Below, piece by piece: positions 52,422 through 62,434 of a stretch of DNA of 64,000 bases. The position numbers and the translations under genes are program-made. Positions within the stretch are counted from its first letter, which is position 1. Every line of letters begins with the position of its first letter. Source of the stretch: Sporomusa sp. KB1 (GTDB taxonomy: Bacteria; Bacillota; Negativicutes; Sporomusales; Sporomusaceae); assembly GCF_007830295.1 (NCBI RefSeq), contig NZ_VLKC01000002.1, positions 2,700,204-2,764,203 of the forward strand. The letters run 5' to 3'. The notes below the pieces were generated by a model. That model did not search any database. It was given only the letters and a program-made list of their open reading frames with translations, and was not told the origin of the DNA.

Positions 52422-54605
52422 ATGGCTTTAATGGTCTCCATGTCTACCGCGGTTTCAGGGCTTAAAAGTGAACAGACAGCCCTTGATGTAATCGCAAATA
52501 ATATTGCCAATGTTAATACTACAGGCTACAAATCACAGACGGTTACGTTTAGTGATATATTGAGTCAGACAATTAGTGCTGCTACTTCGGGTACAGCGAC
52601 TACCGGCAGCACTAATGCCACGCAGGTTGGACTTGGCGTCAGTGTTGCCAGTACCGATACCGATATGACGGTAGGCAGTAGCTCGTCAACCAGCAACTGG
52701 ACTGATGTGGCGCTTACCGGCAGCGGTTACTTTATTGTCCAGACAGGCGCCAACGAGTATGCGTATACCAGAAATGGCAGTATGAGCGTTGACGATGATG
52801 GCAACCTGACAATTGACGGTTATATCGTTTGCGGGTGGGAAGAGTATACGCTTGATGAAGACGGTAACATAGTTTACACGACTAGCAGTGAACCGGAAGC
52901 TATTAATCTTTATAGTGATTCTTACGCCGGCAATAAGTATACCCTGACTCCCGAAGTTACTACTTCTTCCACTATTTCAGGAAATCTTGACAGTGATAAT
53001 GATGTGGCAGATACGGCCACTGGACTAACCGCGATCGGCGATACAACTGATCTGGATTTTGACGCGACAACCGAAATTACGGTGTATGATTCGCAAGGTA
53101 ACGACTATGATGTTACCGTCAGTTTGAAGAAATGTGCTGTCGAGGGTGATATAACTACCTGGTATTATGAACTTAGCGCTGATGATACAACGATAAGCCC
53201 CTCCAGCGGGTATATTGCTTTTGATGCCGACGGCAATTTGGTTACTTCTGCCACCACTCTTTCGGCAGCAGTTCAGGATACTGCCGGTTATGCCAGTTCG
53301 AATATCTCTGTGGGAACTGCCGTAGCAACTGGTACTTACTCTGTCGCGGTAACAGGTACAAGTGGCGCTTATACTGTTACGCTGACGTATCCGGACGGAA
53401 CGACTTCATCGGTTTCTTCAACAACTGGCGCAGCTACATTTGGTAGCGGCACATCTGCGATTACTATCAAAGCGCCAACAACGATTTCGACAGGAACAAG
53501 CTCTTTTACGGTGACAGGTGGCACCACTACTGCTGCGACAGCCAGTTCTACTAGCAACACCGCAGGTTACGCCACTTCGAATATAACTACGAGTTCTGAT
53601 GTTGCGGCCGCTAGTTATATTATTACAACAACAAGTGCAGCAAGTGGTGGTAGTGGTTATGACATCACTGTATATGCTAGTGATGGCACTACTGTTCTGG
53701 GGTCAGCAACTGATTCAACTGATGGTTCAGGTACAATTACGCTGTCAACAGGCGGGACGATTACCCTGACTGCTCCTACGTCATTTTCGATAGGTTCGAC
53801 GACGATTACGACCACATCGACTACTACCCGTACGGCAGCAGTTGCTGACGCGGGTTATGCGTATTCTAATGTTGCTATTGGAACCGGTTCGGCAGAAGGT
53901 GATTATACCATTACTGCAGCACAGAATTCTGACGGCTCAACCTGGGACATTACTCTCACTTATCCGGATGGAACAACTAAAACGGTAACTGGTTCGTCAG
54001 ATGGGTCAGCTACATTTACTACAACGGCTGGCACAATCACCTTATCGGCACCAGATAGTATTCAAGCTGGCACAACCACCTTTACAGTTGACTCAACTTC
54101 CTATACTTTCGCCGATAGTACAACGATTACAGTGACAACGCCGGCATCTGCCGGCACGGAGGATATTACCTTCGATCTCGACTTTTCAGATGTTCAAACC
54201 TCTAATGCCACCGACTCGCTGGCTGATGATACTGACGGATATTCGGCAGGTACAGCACAAAGTTATAGCATTTCCTCTGATGGTACTATTTATTGCACCT
54301 ACGATAATGGAGAAACGATCTCAATCGGCCAAATTGCCTTGGCTATGTTTACTAATGCGGAAGGCTTGACGAAAGCAGGGGACAATCTCTATACAGAAAG
54401 CCTCAGTTCAGGTGATCTCAGCTATGTTGTTGCAGGTGAAGGCGGTACAGGTACGATGACCTCCTATGCACTGGAATTGTCTAATGTCGATCTGGCAGAA
54501 CAGTTTAGTGCGATGCTGGTCAGTCAGCGCTCCTATCAGGCTAATTCTAAAATTATTTCCGCTTCCGATGAGATGGTGCAGTCGCTTATCAATATGGTAG
54601 GCTAA
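52422..54605 (+). CDS. flgE: Flagellar hook protein FlgE with three internal repeats
   Basis: The 727-residue protein starts with the rod/hook signature MSTAVSGLKSEQTALDVIAN (about residues 7-26) and NIANVNTTGYK, and ends with YQANSKIISASDEMVQSLIN. Both ends form the conserved D0 coiled coil. FlgE usually has 400-550 residues. The excess is a central Ser/Thr/Gly-rich region (about residues 281-565) made of three ~95-residue repeats, each starting near AGYA-S/Y-SN. The repeats probably form an extra surface-exposed domain of the hook. Ribosome site taggagg; 109 bp after flgD. Confidence 0.93.
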   Translation: MALMVSMSTAVSGLKSEQTALDVIANNIANVNTTGYKSQTVTFSDILSQTISAATSGTATTGSTNATQVGLGVSVASTDTDMTVGSSSSTSNWTDVALTGSGYFIVQTGANEYAYTRNGSMSVDDDGNLTIDGYIVCGWEEYTLDEDGNIVYTTSSEPEAINLYSDSYAGNKYTLTPEVTTSSTISGNLDSDNDVADTATGLTAIGDTTDLDFDATTEITVYDSQGNDYDVTVSLKKCAVEGDITTWYYELSADDTTISPSSGYIAFDADGNLVTSATTLSAAVQDTAGYASSNISVGTAVATGTYSVAVTGTSGAYTVTLTYPDGTTSSVSSTTGAATFGSGTSAITIKAPTTISTGTSSFTVTGGTTTAATASSTSNTAGYATSNITTSSDVAAASYIITTTSAASGGSGYDITVYASDGTTVLGSATDSTDGSGTITLSTGGTITLTAPTSFSIGSTTITTTSTTTRTAAVADAGYAYSNVAIGTGSAEGDYTITAAQNSDGSTWDITLTYPDGTTKTVTGSSDGSATFTTTAGTITLSAPDSIQAGTTTFTVDSTSYTFADSTTITVTTPASAGTEDITFDLDFSDVQTSNATDSLADDTDGYSAGTAQSYSISSDGTIYCTYDNGETISIGQIALAMFTNAEGLTKAGDNLYTESLSSGDLSYVVAGEGGTGTMTSYALELSNVDLAEQFSAMLVSQRSYQANSKIISASDEMVQSLINMVG
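53270..54110 (+). repeat. Three ~95-residue tandem repeats inside flgE
   Basis: The protein motif AGYAxSNI/V recurs at about residues 286, 382 and 476, each followed by similar TYPDGT/TITLxAP stretches, at about 285-bp spacing. The DNA copies have diverged, so the repeats are old. Confidence 0.75.
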
Positions 54606-54696
54606 CGCAAGTAAACTAACCTGATGATCTACCGGCTGTGAGCAATATGTGCACCGCGGTCGGTATAATTCAGCTAGTGAAGGTAGGAGGTACAAT

Positions 54697-56196
54697 ATGT
54701 CAACTTTTGGCACCTATAGCATCGCTTATTCGGGAATGTATACGAACCAGGCCGCGCTGACAACAACAAGCACAAACCTTGCCAATGTGGATACGACCGG
54801 CGCTTCTAAGGTGCAACTGACTAGTGCGGATTCATCTATTACCCAGTCAGACGGGACAACTTCAGTAAATGGTGTTACCGTGGAAACCATTACGCGCTCA
54901 CGTGATATATACCTTGACAGTACGTACCGGACGGAGAATGCCGATTCCACTTATTTGGCGGTGAAAAGCGGCAATCTGGAATATATGGATACAATTTTGA
55001 GTGAATATAACACAACTACTACTGACGACGATGGGAATACAACTACCACCGATGGTTTGGAGGCGGCCATTACCGATTTTTTCTCTGAATGGGAAACGCT
55101 GTGTACGTCGACAACTTCATCTAGTGAAACTGATCGTGTGGCTGTTGTAACAGCCGCGGTTGACTTGATTACCAAGCTGGTTGCTATTGATGAGGATTTA
55201 CAACAACTGCAGGCCGATGCTGTGACCGGGGTACAGGATGGTGTAGACAGTCTAAATGACATTGCCTCGCAGGTGGCCGAGTTAAATGCGCAAATTACGC
55301 TGGCAGAGGCAGGCGGCGGTGAGGCCAGCTACCTGCGGGACCAGCGTGATGCCTTGCTTGATGAGATGTCGTCTTTGGCGAATATTACTGTTACTACAAA
55401 AACCGATGGAACGCTTATTGTTTCCATTGAGGGAGAAACCCTGGTCAATGGCGATAAGGTGAATACGCTGGCTGTCGAAGGCAGCGGAACAACCGATGAC
55501 CCGCTGAAGGTGGTGTGGGCTGATTCTGATGACGAAGTGGATATTACCAGCGGGAGTATCGGGGCTTATTTGGAAGACGCTGATCAAACAGGCTACGAAA
55601 CCATTGATACAAGCGACCTTCCTTATAGTTTTTCAACAGATGCAACCAGTTCGATCAGTACAATGCGGCAGGCTATCAATGATTTGATTACTACGCTGGC
55701 AACAGAAATTAATTCCCTGTGTACTTCGGGGGTTGACCTTAATGGTGATGCCGGTCTGGACTTTTTTACGACTATTGATTCCAGTGAGCCGCTAAGTATC
55801 ACCAATATTCAGGTCAATCCGGAACTGGTGAGTGATCCGGACAAGGTAGTTACTTCTTCCAGTGGGGAAACAGGTGATTATAGTATCGCATCGGCGATTT
55901 GTAAGCTTGAAAGCGATACCTCCTGCTATGAGAGCGAAGGCTCAGCGCTTAATATCATCGGCTTTTATACAGCGTTGACTACCTGGCTGGGAACTGAAGG
56001 TAATACAGCGGCAAGCAACTACGAAACACAGGCCGCTCTGGTCTCACAGCTGGACTATCAGCGACAGGCTGTATCGGCAATTTCCATTGATGAGGAAATG
56101 TCAAATATGATCAAGTTTCAAACAGCCTATGCCGCCAGTGCGCGGGTTATGAGCACGATTGATAGCATGATAGAAGGATTGATCGCTGCAGTTTAA
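54697..56196 (+). CDS. flgK: Flagellar hook-associated protein FlgK (paralogue 1)
   Basis: The start ATG 54697 follows aggagg; the open frame to 54649 lies upstream of that site. The 499-residue product has the FlgK/FlgE-type N-terminus (YSIAYSGMYTNQAALTTTST then NLANVDTTG), a coiled helical segment (about 165-215) with LRDQRDALLDEMSSLANI, and the C-terminal EEMSNMIKFQTAYAASARVM. FlgK joins the hook to the filament junction. It differs markedly from the next gene, which is also FlgK-like. Confidence 0.88.
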   Translation: MSTFGTYSIAYSGMYTNQAALTTTSTNLANVDTTGASKVQLTSADSSITQSDGTTSVNGVTVETITRSRDIYLDSTYRTENADSTYLAVKSGNLEYMDTILSEYNTTTTDDDGNTTTTDGLEAAITDFFSEWETLCTSTTSSSETDRVAVVTAAVDLITKLVAIDEDLQQLQADAVTGVQDGVDSLNDIASQVAELNAQITLAEAGGGEASYLRDQRDALLDEMSSLANITVTTKTDGTLIVSIEGETLVNGDKVNTLAVEGSGTTDDPLKVVWADSDDEVDITSGSIGAYLEDADQTGYETIDTSDLPYSFSTDATSSISTMRQAINDLITTLATEINSLCTSGVDLNGDAGLDFFTTIDSSEPLSITNIQVNPELVSDPDKVVTSSSGETGDYSIASAICKLESDTSCYESEGSALNIIGFYTALTTWLGTEGNTAASNYETQAALVSQLDYQRQAVSAISIDEEMSNMIKFQTAYAASARVMSTIDSMIEGLIAAV

Positions 56197-56216
56197 TTAT
56201 ATAAGGGGGGAGTGAA

Positions 56217-57725
56217 ATGGCTTCAACTTTTGCGGGACTCAGTATTGCCAACCGGGGATTAACTGCCGCTCAGGTCGGTCTGACGGTGACCACCAATAAC
56301 ATGAGCAATATTGACACAGATGGTTACTCCCGGCAGGTAGTGAGTCAGTCATCTATTGGTCCGGCTGCGGTTTATAGCAGCAGTCTAGTTGGTTCGGGGG
56401 TCGAGGTAACTTCTGTTGACAGGGTGAACAGTTTTCGCCTTAATCAAAAATATTGGCAGGAAAATAGTGCAGCAAGTGAACTGGAAGTTCAGTCAACATA
56501 TATGGAACAAATTGAGGAGGTTTTCGGTACTACGAGTTCCAGTTATATCTCCTCTGCGCTGGATAGCCTGGAAGCAGAATTAGAAACGCTGGCTGACGAC
56601 CCAACAGATACAACAGTCAGAGCTACCGTGTTGTCCTATGCTGAAAGTTTTTGTGAACAACTTAATTCTGCTGCGGAGGAGTTGGAATCAATACGCAGCC
56701 AGCTTAACACCGAAGTGTATACAGCCGTAGAAGAGATCAATTCCTATGCTTCGCAAATTGCCGAACTGAACAGCCAGATTTCCACAGCTTCGGCTTCCGG
56801 CGCTTCGACAAATGATTTAGAAGACCAGCGGGATTTACTTGTGGACGAGCTTTCCAGTCTGGTTGGCATTGACGTAACGGCAGCTGATGACGGCTCATAT
56901 ACAATCACTGTGGACGGAGTTACGCTGGTAAAAGGTGACGAGGCTAATGAGCTGGAGTGCTATACTGTCACCGATTCGGACAGTGATTCATATGGCATGT
57001 ATGGCATCCGCTGGGCCGAAAGCGGCGATGACTTTGATAGCGGTGATTCCGGAGCTCTCACCGGGTACCTGCAGATGCGGGATGGCAGCACCTCGGACAG
57101 CAAGGGGATCGTTTATTATATGAATCAGTTGGATGAATTTGCCCAGACATTTGCGCAGGCTTTCAATGAAGGGGTTACAACCGATGATGATACCACCTAT
57201 AGTGGTCATGCCGATGGATATGGCCTTAATGATACGACAGGTATCCGGTTCTTTACTTATGATGGGGTATCATCAGACGAGTTCGTGAATAGCGGTTCAG
57301 ACCTAGAAGATGCCTACAGTAATATTACGGCTGCCAATATCTCTGTATCCAAGGATATTCAGGACGATACCAATAAGATTGCCGCTTCCTCCACTGCCGG
57401 CGACGAAAGCAATGCTGATGTTCTTGACGATATTATTGACATTTGTTCTGATGTCAATATTTCCGGCAATTCCACAGCGACCGAGATGTACAATGTAATT
57501 GTTGCCACTGTTGCCGGCGACAGCGCTTCTGCCGCAACTGCCTATGCCAGTAAAAGCGCGACCGCAACCTATATCAACACCAGCCGGACTTCTGTGTCTG
57601 GAGTTTCCAGCGACGAGGAAACAGTTAACCTGACTACCTATCAGTCGGCTTATGCGGCGTCGGCTGCCATGGTGAGTGCCTGGAATGAATTGTATGATAC
57701 TACCCTTGCTATGGTAGACGATTAA
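56217..57725 (+). CDS. flgK: Flagellar hook-associated protein FlgK (paralogue 2)
   Basis: The 502-residue protein begins with TFAGLSIANRGLTAAQVGLT and NNMSNIDTDGYSRQ, has the FlgK segment LEDQRDLLVDELSSLVGIDV (about 201-220) and the ending LTTYQSAYAASAAMVSAWNE. The NIDTDGYSRQ sequence is the classical FlgK signature, so this copy is the more typical one. It lies 20 bp after paralogue 1 with ggggggag upstream. Two FlgK in tandem suggest a two-layer junction or alternative hook-filament adaptors. Confidence 0.92.
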   Translation: MASTFAGLSIANRGLTAAQVGLTVTTNNMSNIDTDGYSRQVVSQSSIGPAAVYSSSLVGSGVEVTSVDRVNSFRLNQKYWQENSAASELEVQSTYMEQIEEVFGTTSSSYISSALDSLEAELETLADDPTDTTVRATVLSYAESFCEQLNSAAEELESIRSQLNTEVYTAVEEINSYASQIAELNSQISTASASGASTNDLEDQRDLLVDELSSLVGIDVTAADDGSYTITVDGVTLVKGDEANELECYTVTDSDSDSYGMYGIRWAESGDDFDSGDSGALTGYLQMRDGSTSDSKGIVYYMNQLDEFAQTFAQAFNEGVTTDDDTTYSGHADGYGLNDTTGIRFFTYDGVSSDEFVNSGSDLEDAYSNITAANISVSKDIQDDTNKIAASSTAGDESNADVLDDIIDICSDVNISGNSTATEMYNVIVATVAGDSASAATAYASKSATATYINTSRTSVSGVSSDEETVNLTTYQSAYAASAAMVSAWNELYDTTLAMVDD

Positions 57726-57744
57726 GAGAAAGGAGGGGTTTTTT

Positions 57745-59403
57745 ATGTATAGGATAACCAATGGGATGATCGCTGCTAATACGTTGCGGAATATTAGTGC
57801 TGCCGCCGTTCGTCTAGCAGCAGCGAATGAAGCGGTGGCGTCCAATATGAAGATTCAATTGGCTTCTGATGATCCAACGGTGGCTACGCGAGCGGTAACC
57901 TACCGCAGCACGGTTTCCCAGATAGAGCAATATCAGGACAATGCTGATCTTGCTGATGCCTGGCAGACGACTACAGATAATGCGTTATCATCATTAAGTG
58001 ATACTATTACAACGCTGAAGGAAATAGCCACTGCGGCAGCTTCTGACACAGTTACTGCTGACGATCTGGAAAATTACGCAACAGAGGTTGCAACGTATCT
58101 GCAAAATATTGTTTCATACATGAATGCGGATGAATCCGGCAGTTATGTTTTTGGCGGGTACAGTACCAGCGAGGAACCTTATGAACTCGTGACTACCGAT
58201 ATTGGTGATACTGTGACTTTTAAAGGCCAATATTTGAGTTTGGGTGGAGTAATATCTTCAGATGTATCAGATGATGATATTGAGGCATATCTTACCGCCA
58301 GTGCCAGTGAGATCTATGATTCCTTAAGTGACGCGGCAGATGATGCCTATACGGCTTACACTACTGCGCAGACTGCAGCAACTGCTGATTCTTCTAATAT
58401 TGTTTTAGCCGCTAAGGCAGCCTCGGCGCTAGCTACTTACAATACATTGAATACAGCTGTTTCCACTTATGGTGGTACTACCAATTTAATAGATGCAGCG
58501 GCTGCTGCTGAGAATACTGCTGACACATTAACAACGGCTATTACTACTTATGGTGGCACTACCACCTTAGCCACCGCTGCCGCCGATGCCTTGTCAACTT
58601 CTACCACCTTATCGGCTGAAGTTACTACTTATGGGTCTTATACCTTAACGGCTGCGGCGTCAGAGGCGAAGAGTGCCTATGAGACTGCCTATGCCGCTGA
58701 TCCTACCAGTTCCACGACGACTGCGGCGAAAGCTACTTACGATGCCTTAGAGGCGGCCATTACTACTTATGGCAGTACGACAACCGTATCGGAAGCGGCA
58801 GAAGCGGCGGAAGCAACTTCCGATACGTTAGCGGCGGCAGTTACTACTTATGGTGGCTCGACTACGTTAACAAATGCAGCGGCGTCGGCAGAGGATACTG
58901 CCGATGTTTTAACGGCGGCTGTTGCTGATTCGGATCAGGATATTACCTACAATGTCGGTTTTAGCTCTGAAGTTACTGTAAATGTTGAAGGCCAGGACGT
59001 CACCGGTGAAGGTACTGACAATCTTTTTAATACGGTTGAAAAACTACTGCTCGCACTAAATGGTGCTACCACCTATAAGTCTGCCACAATAGACTCGTCC
59101 GGAACTGTGACAGTTACTACAAATACGCTAGATATAAGCGACTTAATTGATGAGTTGGGCGATGCTCTTGATCGGGTGACAGATGCGCAAGGTACGTTAG
59201 GTGCCAGCATGGATGGTTTGAGCGATATATCGGACAGCCTGGATGATGCTTATGAAGCCTATAATTCACTATTAACAGATAATGAGAATATTGATACGGC
59301 GACAGCAACTACCGAATTAGCCAGTGCCGAATATACGTATGAAGCCGCGCTTGCCGTGGGGGCGAAGGTAATCTCCAAGTCGCTGATTGATTATATTGCC
59401 TAA
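57745..59403 (+). CDS. flgL: Flagellar hook-associated protein FlgL with Ala-rich repeat insertion
   Basis: The 552-residue protein has flagellin-type ends: MYRITNGMIAANTLRNISAA and QLASDDPTVATRAVTYRSTV at the start, ASAEYTYEAALAVGAKVISK at the end. FlgL usually has about 300 residues. The excess is an insertion (about residues 185-395) of Ala/Thr-rich 27-residue repeats, each containing TTYG or STYG. The repeats are likely helical and may form an extended domain. It sits 19 bp after flgK with aaggagggg upstream. It makes the second hook-filament junction ring. Confidence 0.92.
   Translation: MYRITNGMIAANTLRNISAAAVRLAAANEAVASNMKIQLASDDPTVATRAVTYRSTVSQIEQYQDNADLADAWQTTTDNALSSLSDTITTLKEIATAAASDTVTADDLENYATEVATYLQNIVSYMNADESGSYVFGGYSTSEEPYELVTTDIGDTVTFKGQYLSLGGVISSDVSDDDIEAYLTASASEIYDSLSDAADDAYTAYTTAQTAATADSSNIVLAAKAASALATYNTLNTAVSTYGGTTNLIDAAAAAENTADTLTTAITTYGGTTTLATAAADALSTSTTLSAEVTTYGSYTLTAAASEAKSAYETAYAADPTSSTTTAAKATYDALEAAITTYGSTTTVSEAAEAAEATSDTLAAAVTTYGGSTTLTNAAASAEDTADVLTAAVADSDQDITYNVGFSSEVTVNVEGQDVTGEGTDNLFNTVEKLLLALNGATTYKSATIDSSGTVTVTTNTLDISDLIDELGDALDRVTDAQGTLGASMDGLSDISDSLDDAYEAYNSLLTDNENIDTATATTELASAEYTYEAALAVGAKVISKSLIDYIA
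58465..58926 (+). repeat. 81-bp tandem repeats inside flgL
   Basis: The coding motif ACT-TAT-GG begins at 58465, 58546, 58627, 58765 and 58846: intervals 81, 81, 138 and 81 bp. The odd interval is 81 plus 57, so one unit carries an insertion. Each unit encodes about 27 residues ending in TTYGGTTT-like sequence. Confidence 0.85.
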
Positions 59404-59426
59404 TTAGGAGAAGGGAGGTAGCGTAC

Positions 59427-61442
59427 ATGTCCTCAAGCAGCAGCATAACCACAAGTACGGTTAATGGAGTAACCCGGATTACCGGTTTGGCTTCCGGTAT
59501 TGATGTAGATGGCATTGTTGAAAGCCTGGTAGCAGCGGAAAAGGAAAAAAAGTTAAATAAATTGCAACAAAAGCTACAAACAGCAGAATGGAAGCAGGAA
59601 GCATATCAAAGCGTTATTACTGATCTGACAGATTTTGCAGATACTTATCTTAGTACGACTGGGTCCAGCAGTATCATGAAAGCCAGTAATTATTTACAGT
59701 ATGATGCCACAAGCAGTGATGATGCCGTTACGGTGTCGGCAGCTACTACTGCATCAGCGGGCAGCCATACTGTCTCTGTCAGCCAACTGGCTACAGAGGC
59801 TACCTGCTCCAGCAGCGCCAGTATTTCCAAAGAGGTGCAGGGTTCAGCGGCAGCCGATTATTCCAGCCTGACCGACGAAAGCTTTGTCATTACCCTTGAT
59901 GGGACGGATTATACGGTCGACCTGGACAGTGTAACTGACCTTGATTCCTTGCAAGATGCTATTGATGACGCAGTTGGTTCAACAACTAAAGTTACAGTTA
60001 GTACCAATTCTAGCGGATATTTGGAGATAACCGCTCAGGACGATTCAGGTGTACAAGCCATCTCTATTAGTGCTGTTGATGATGATGATGGCTTGAGTGA
60101 GCTCTTCGGGACTGATCCCATCCTTTCCAACCGCTTAAGTACTTCCTCTAAATTATCGGTAATTTCCGATCAGTTGAATACAGCATTGACATTTGATTCT
60201 GACGGGGAGTGTCAAATTACGATCAACGGCACTACCCTAACTTTAGACGAAGACGATACGCTGGCAGAAGTGATTTCGGCAGTCGCCGCTGCTGATGTAG
60301 GCGCTACGCTAGCTTATAATTCACTGACCGGTGAACTGACATTAACGGCTGACGATACCGGTGCCGGCAATACGTTGACTGTGGCTGACTGCACATCCAC
60401 GGACTCCACTACAGGCACCGACTTCACAAGCAACTTTGTTAGCACATTGTTGACTGTTCAAACAGACGGTACAGATGCCATAATTACCATTGACGGTGTG
60501 AAGATGACTCGTAGCACCAACTCTGTTACCGTTGACGGCGTGACCTATACTGCAAATGCATTGACGACGACATCAACGACTGATAGTAGCACCGGCATCA
60601 CAACTACCACCGATGACCCGCTCACAGTAACGGTAACGCAAGATTCGGATGGTGTTTATGATTTAATCTCAAATTTTGTGGATGCATATAACGAACTGAT
60701 AGAGACTATCAATGCTTTGATAGATGAAGATGCTGATTCAGACTACCCACCACTTACCGATGATGAAAAAGAAGAAATGACTGATGATGAGATTACCGCC
60801 TGGGAAGCAAAGGCCAAAGTGGGGTTACTGGAAAGTGACTCAACCTTGAAAGATCTTTTGAGCGATTTGCGGACCGCGCTGTACGATTCTGTTTCCGGTG
60901 CATCGACTACGCTTGCCGACCTCGGAATAACCACCTCCAGCGATTATTCCGATCAAGGTACGCTCGAGATTGATGAAGACACTCTGACCGCGGCTATCAC
61001 CAGTGATCCGGAAGCCATTATGAATCTGTTTACCCAGAAGGCTACCTCCAAGGCTACCACCTCATCCGTTTCCGGCAAGTCACTGGGAAATAACTCGATT
61101 TTGTATTCGATAAACTCGACTGACCTGGAAACCAGGTACGAGGAAGAAGGCATTGCCTATCGTTTTTTCGACATTCTGGAGCAGAATATTTCGACAAAAA
61201 CCTTTAGTTCCGGCAACGAAGGAGCGCTTTTAGAAATCGCCGGTATTGATGGTGACACCAGCGAAACGGATAACACGCTAACCACTCTGATTGAAAAGTA
61301 CGAAGATGAAATTTCGGATGAGGAAGACCGGATCGATGATTATGAGGATACGATGTACGACAAATATACAACCTTAGAAACATATATAAGTACCATGAAT
61401 TCACAGCTTAGTGCCTTGTCATCACTTACCAGCAGCTCATAG
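59427..61442 (+). CDS. fliD: Flagellar cap protein FliD
   Basis: The 671-residue protein has the FliD N-terminus (ITGLASGIDVDGIVESLVAA, about residues 12-31, then EKKLNKLQQKLQTAEWKQEA) and the C-terminal coiled region (EDRIDDYEDTMYDKYTTLET followed by MNSQLSALSSL). The middle is beta-rich and strongly acidic, Ser/Thr-rich and longer than in enterobacteria (about 470). FliD caps the filament and folds incoming flagellin. Ribosome site aagggagg. Downstream are its probable chaperone and FliS. Confidence 0.92.
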   Translation: MSSSSSITTSTVNGVTRITGLASGIDVDGIVESLVAAEKEKKLNKLQQKLQTAEWKQEAYQSVITDLTDFADTYLSTTGSSSIMKASNYLQYDATSSDDAVTVSAATTASAGSHTVSVSQLATEATCSSSASISKEVQGSAAADYSSLTDESFVITLDGTDYTVDLDSVTDLDSLQDAIDDAVGSTTKVTVSTNSSGYLEITAQDDSGVQAISISAVDDDDGLSELFGTDPILSNRLSTSSKLSVISDQLNTALTFDSDGECQITINGTTLTLDEDDTLAEVISAVAAADVGATLAYNSLTGELTLTADDTGAGNTLTVADCTSTDSTTGTDFTSNFVSTLLTVQTDGTDAIITIDGVKMTRSTNSVTVDGVTYTANALTTTSTTDSSTGITTTTDDPLTVTVTQDSDGVYDLISNFVDAYNELIETINALIDEDADSDYPPLTDDEKEEMTDDEITAWEAKAKVGLLESDSTLKDLLSDLRTALYDSVSGASTTLADLGITTSSDYSDQGTLEIDEDTLTAAITSDPEAIMNLFTQKATSKATTSSVSGKSLGNNSILYSINSTDLETRYEEEGIAYRFFDILEQNISTKTFSSGNEGALLEIAGIDGDTSETDNTLTTLIEKYEDEISDEEDRIDDYEDTMYDKYTTLETYISTMNSQLSALSSLTSSS

Positions 61443-61465
61443 AACTTTCTTAGGAGGTGGGTAGT

Positions 61466-61885
61466 ATGGGGCAAGGAGAAGACGCACGTAGCTGCTTGCA
61501 GCGCAAGCTGGAAATTCTTGAAGAAATTGCTGCTAAAACCGAAACCCTATGCCGTTTTATTCCTGACCGCAAGATGACAGGCATCGGGCGGGTGCTGAGA
61601 GAACGAAATGTCCTAATTGATGCACTGGCGGCTGTTAATGCAGAGTTAACAGGCACCCTCGCATGGAAAAGTGTGCCAGACATAGAACCGTTGCGGCAGG
61701 AAGCTGCCGGTAAGCAGCGGCAAATACTGGAGCGCAGCCGTCAAGTGTTGCAGCAGGCTATCGAAGAAAAAGCCTGTATTGCTGCTGAATTAAAAAAAAG
61801 CAGGGTTCATCGCCAGGTAAGAAATCAGTATGTGACTCCTTATAAGAGTATGTTGCCAGGTTGCCGCTTTAATAAAAAGGGCTAA
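61466..61885 (+). CDS. FlgN/FliT-like flagellar export chaperone
   Basis: The start ATG 61466 follows taggaggtgg; the GTG at 61457 overlaps that site. The 139-residue protein is all-helical with heptad-like patterns (residues about 8-40 and 80-118; CLQRKLEILEEIAAKTETLC, RQILERSRQVLQQAIEEK) and a basic C-terminus. Its size, helical nature and position between fliD and fliS fit a FlgN- or FliT-type chaperone for the hook-associated proteins. The sequence alone does not separate the two. Confidence 0.7.
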   Translation: MGQGEDARSCLQRKLEILEEIAAKTETLCRFIPDRKMTGIGRVLRERNVLIDALAAVNAELTGTLAWKSVPDIEPLRQEAAGKQRQILERSRQVLQQAIEEKACIAAELKKSRVHRQVRNQYVTPYKSMLPGCRFNKKG

Positions 61886-61955
61886 CTAATTGTAACGTAA
61901 TACCTCAGATTGTGGTACATGAATCGAAACTATCAGAAAGACAGGGGGGCTGGTT

Positions 61956-62384
61956 ATGAATGCAGCAACTATGGCTAATGCTTATAAAAGGCAACAAATC
62001 TTGACAGCATCACCAGCAGAGTTGACGCTAATGCTTTATAACGGAGCTATCCGTTTTGTTACAGAAAGCATACAGGCTATTGAAAAAAAAGATATAAACA
62101 AGGCACACACATCCAATATGCGAGCGCAAAAGATTGTTCGTGAACTGATGCTGGCAACTGACATGAAGCAGGAAATATCTCAGAAATGGATATTAATCGA
62201 CGAATATATATTACATTGTTTAGTTCAGGGCAATATAAAAAAGGATAAGCTTAAACTCGAAGAAGCTAAAAAATTCCTGCTGGATTTTCGCGACGCATGG
62301 GTTCAAGCGATGAAACAGGTGTGCATGGACCAGGGGAAGAATAATGCTGCAAACAAAGCCGTAGAAAGAAAGATTGAGGCATAA
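61956..62384 (+). CDS. fliS: Flagellin chaperone FliS
   Basis: The 142-residue protein carries the FliS signature ANAYKRQQILTASPAELTLM (about residues 7-26) with MLYNGAIRF following, and a four-helix pattern (AIEKKDINKAHTSNMRAQKI). It binds flagellin before export and prevents premature assembly. The ATG 61956 has an unusual G-rich site (aggggggc). It lies 70 bp after the FlgN/FliT-like gene and 50 bp before csrA. Confidence 0.9.
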   Translation: MNAATMANAYKRQQILTASPAELTLMLYNGAIRFVTESIQAIEKKDINKAHTSNMRAQKIVRELMLATDMKQEISQKWILIDEYILHCLVQGNIKKDKLKLEEAKKFLLDFRDAWVQAMKQVCMDQGKNNAANKAVERKIEA

Positions 62385-62434
62385 GGTTATTAGGGGATTG
62401 ACTCATCATGGATTTTATTGTGAGGTGACGCATT

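Noticed and set aside
58465..58926. CRISPR array
   Set aside because: The 81-bp periodic units are in frame within flgL, translate to related modules and have no constant-repeat/variable-spacer pattern.
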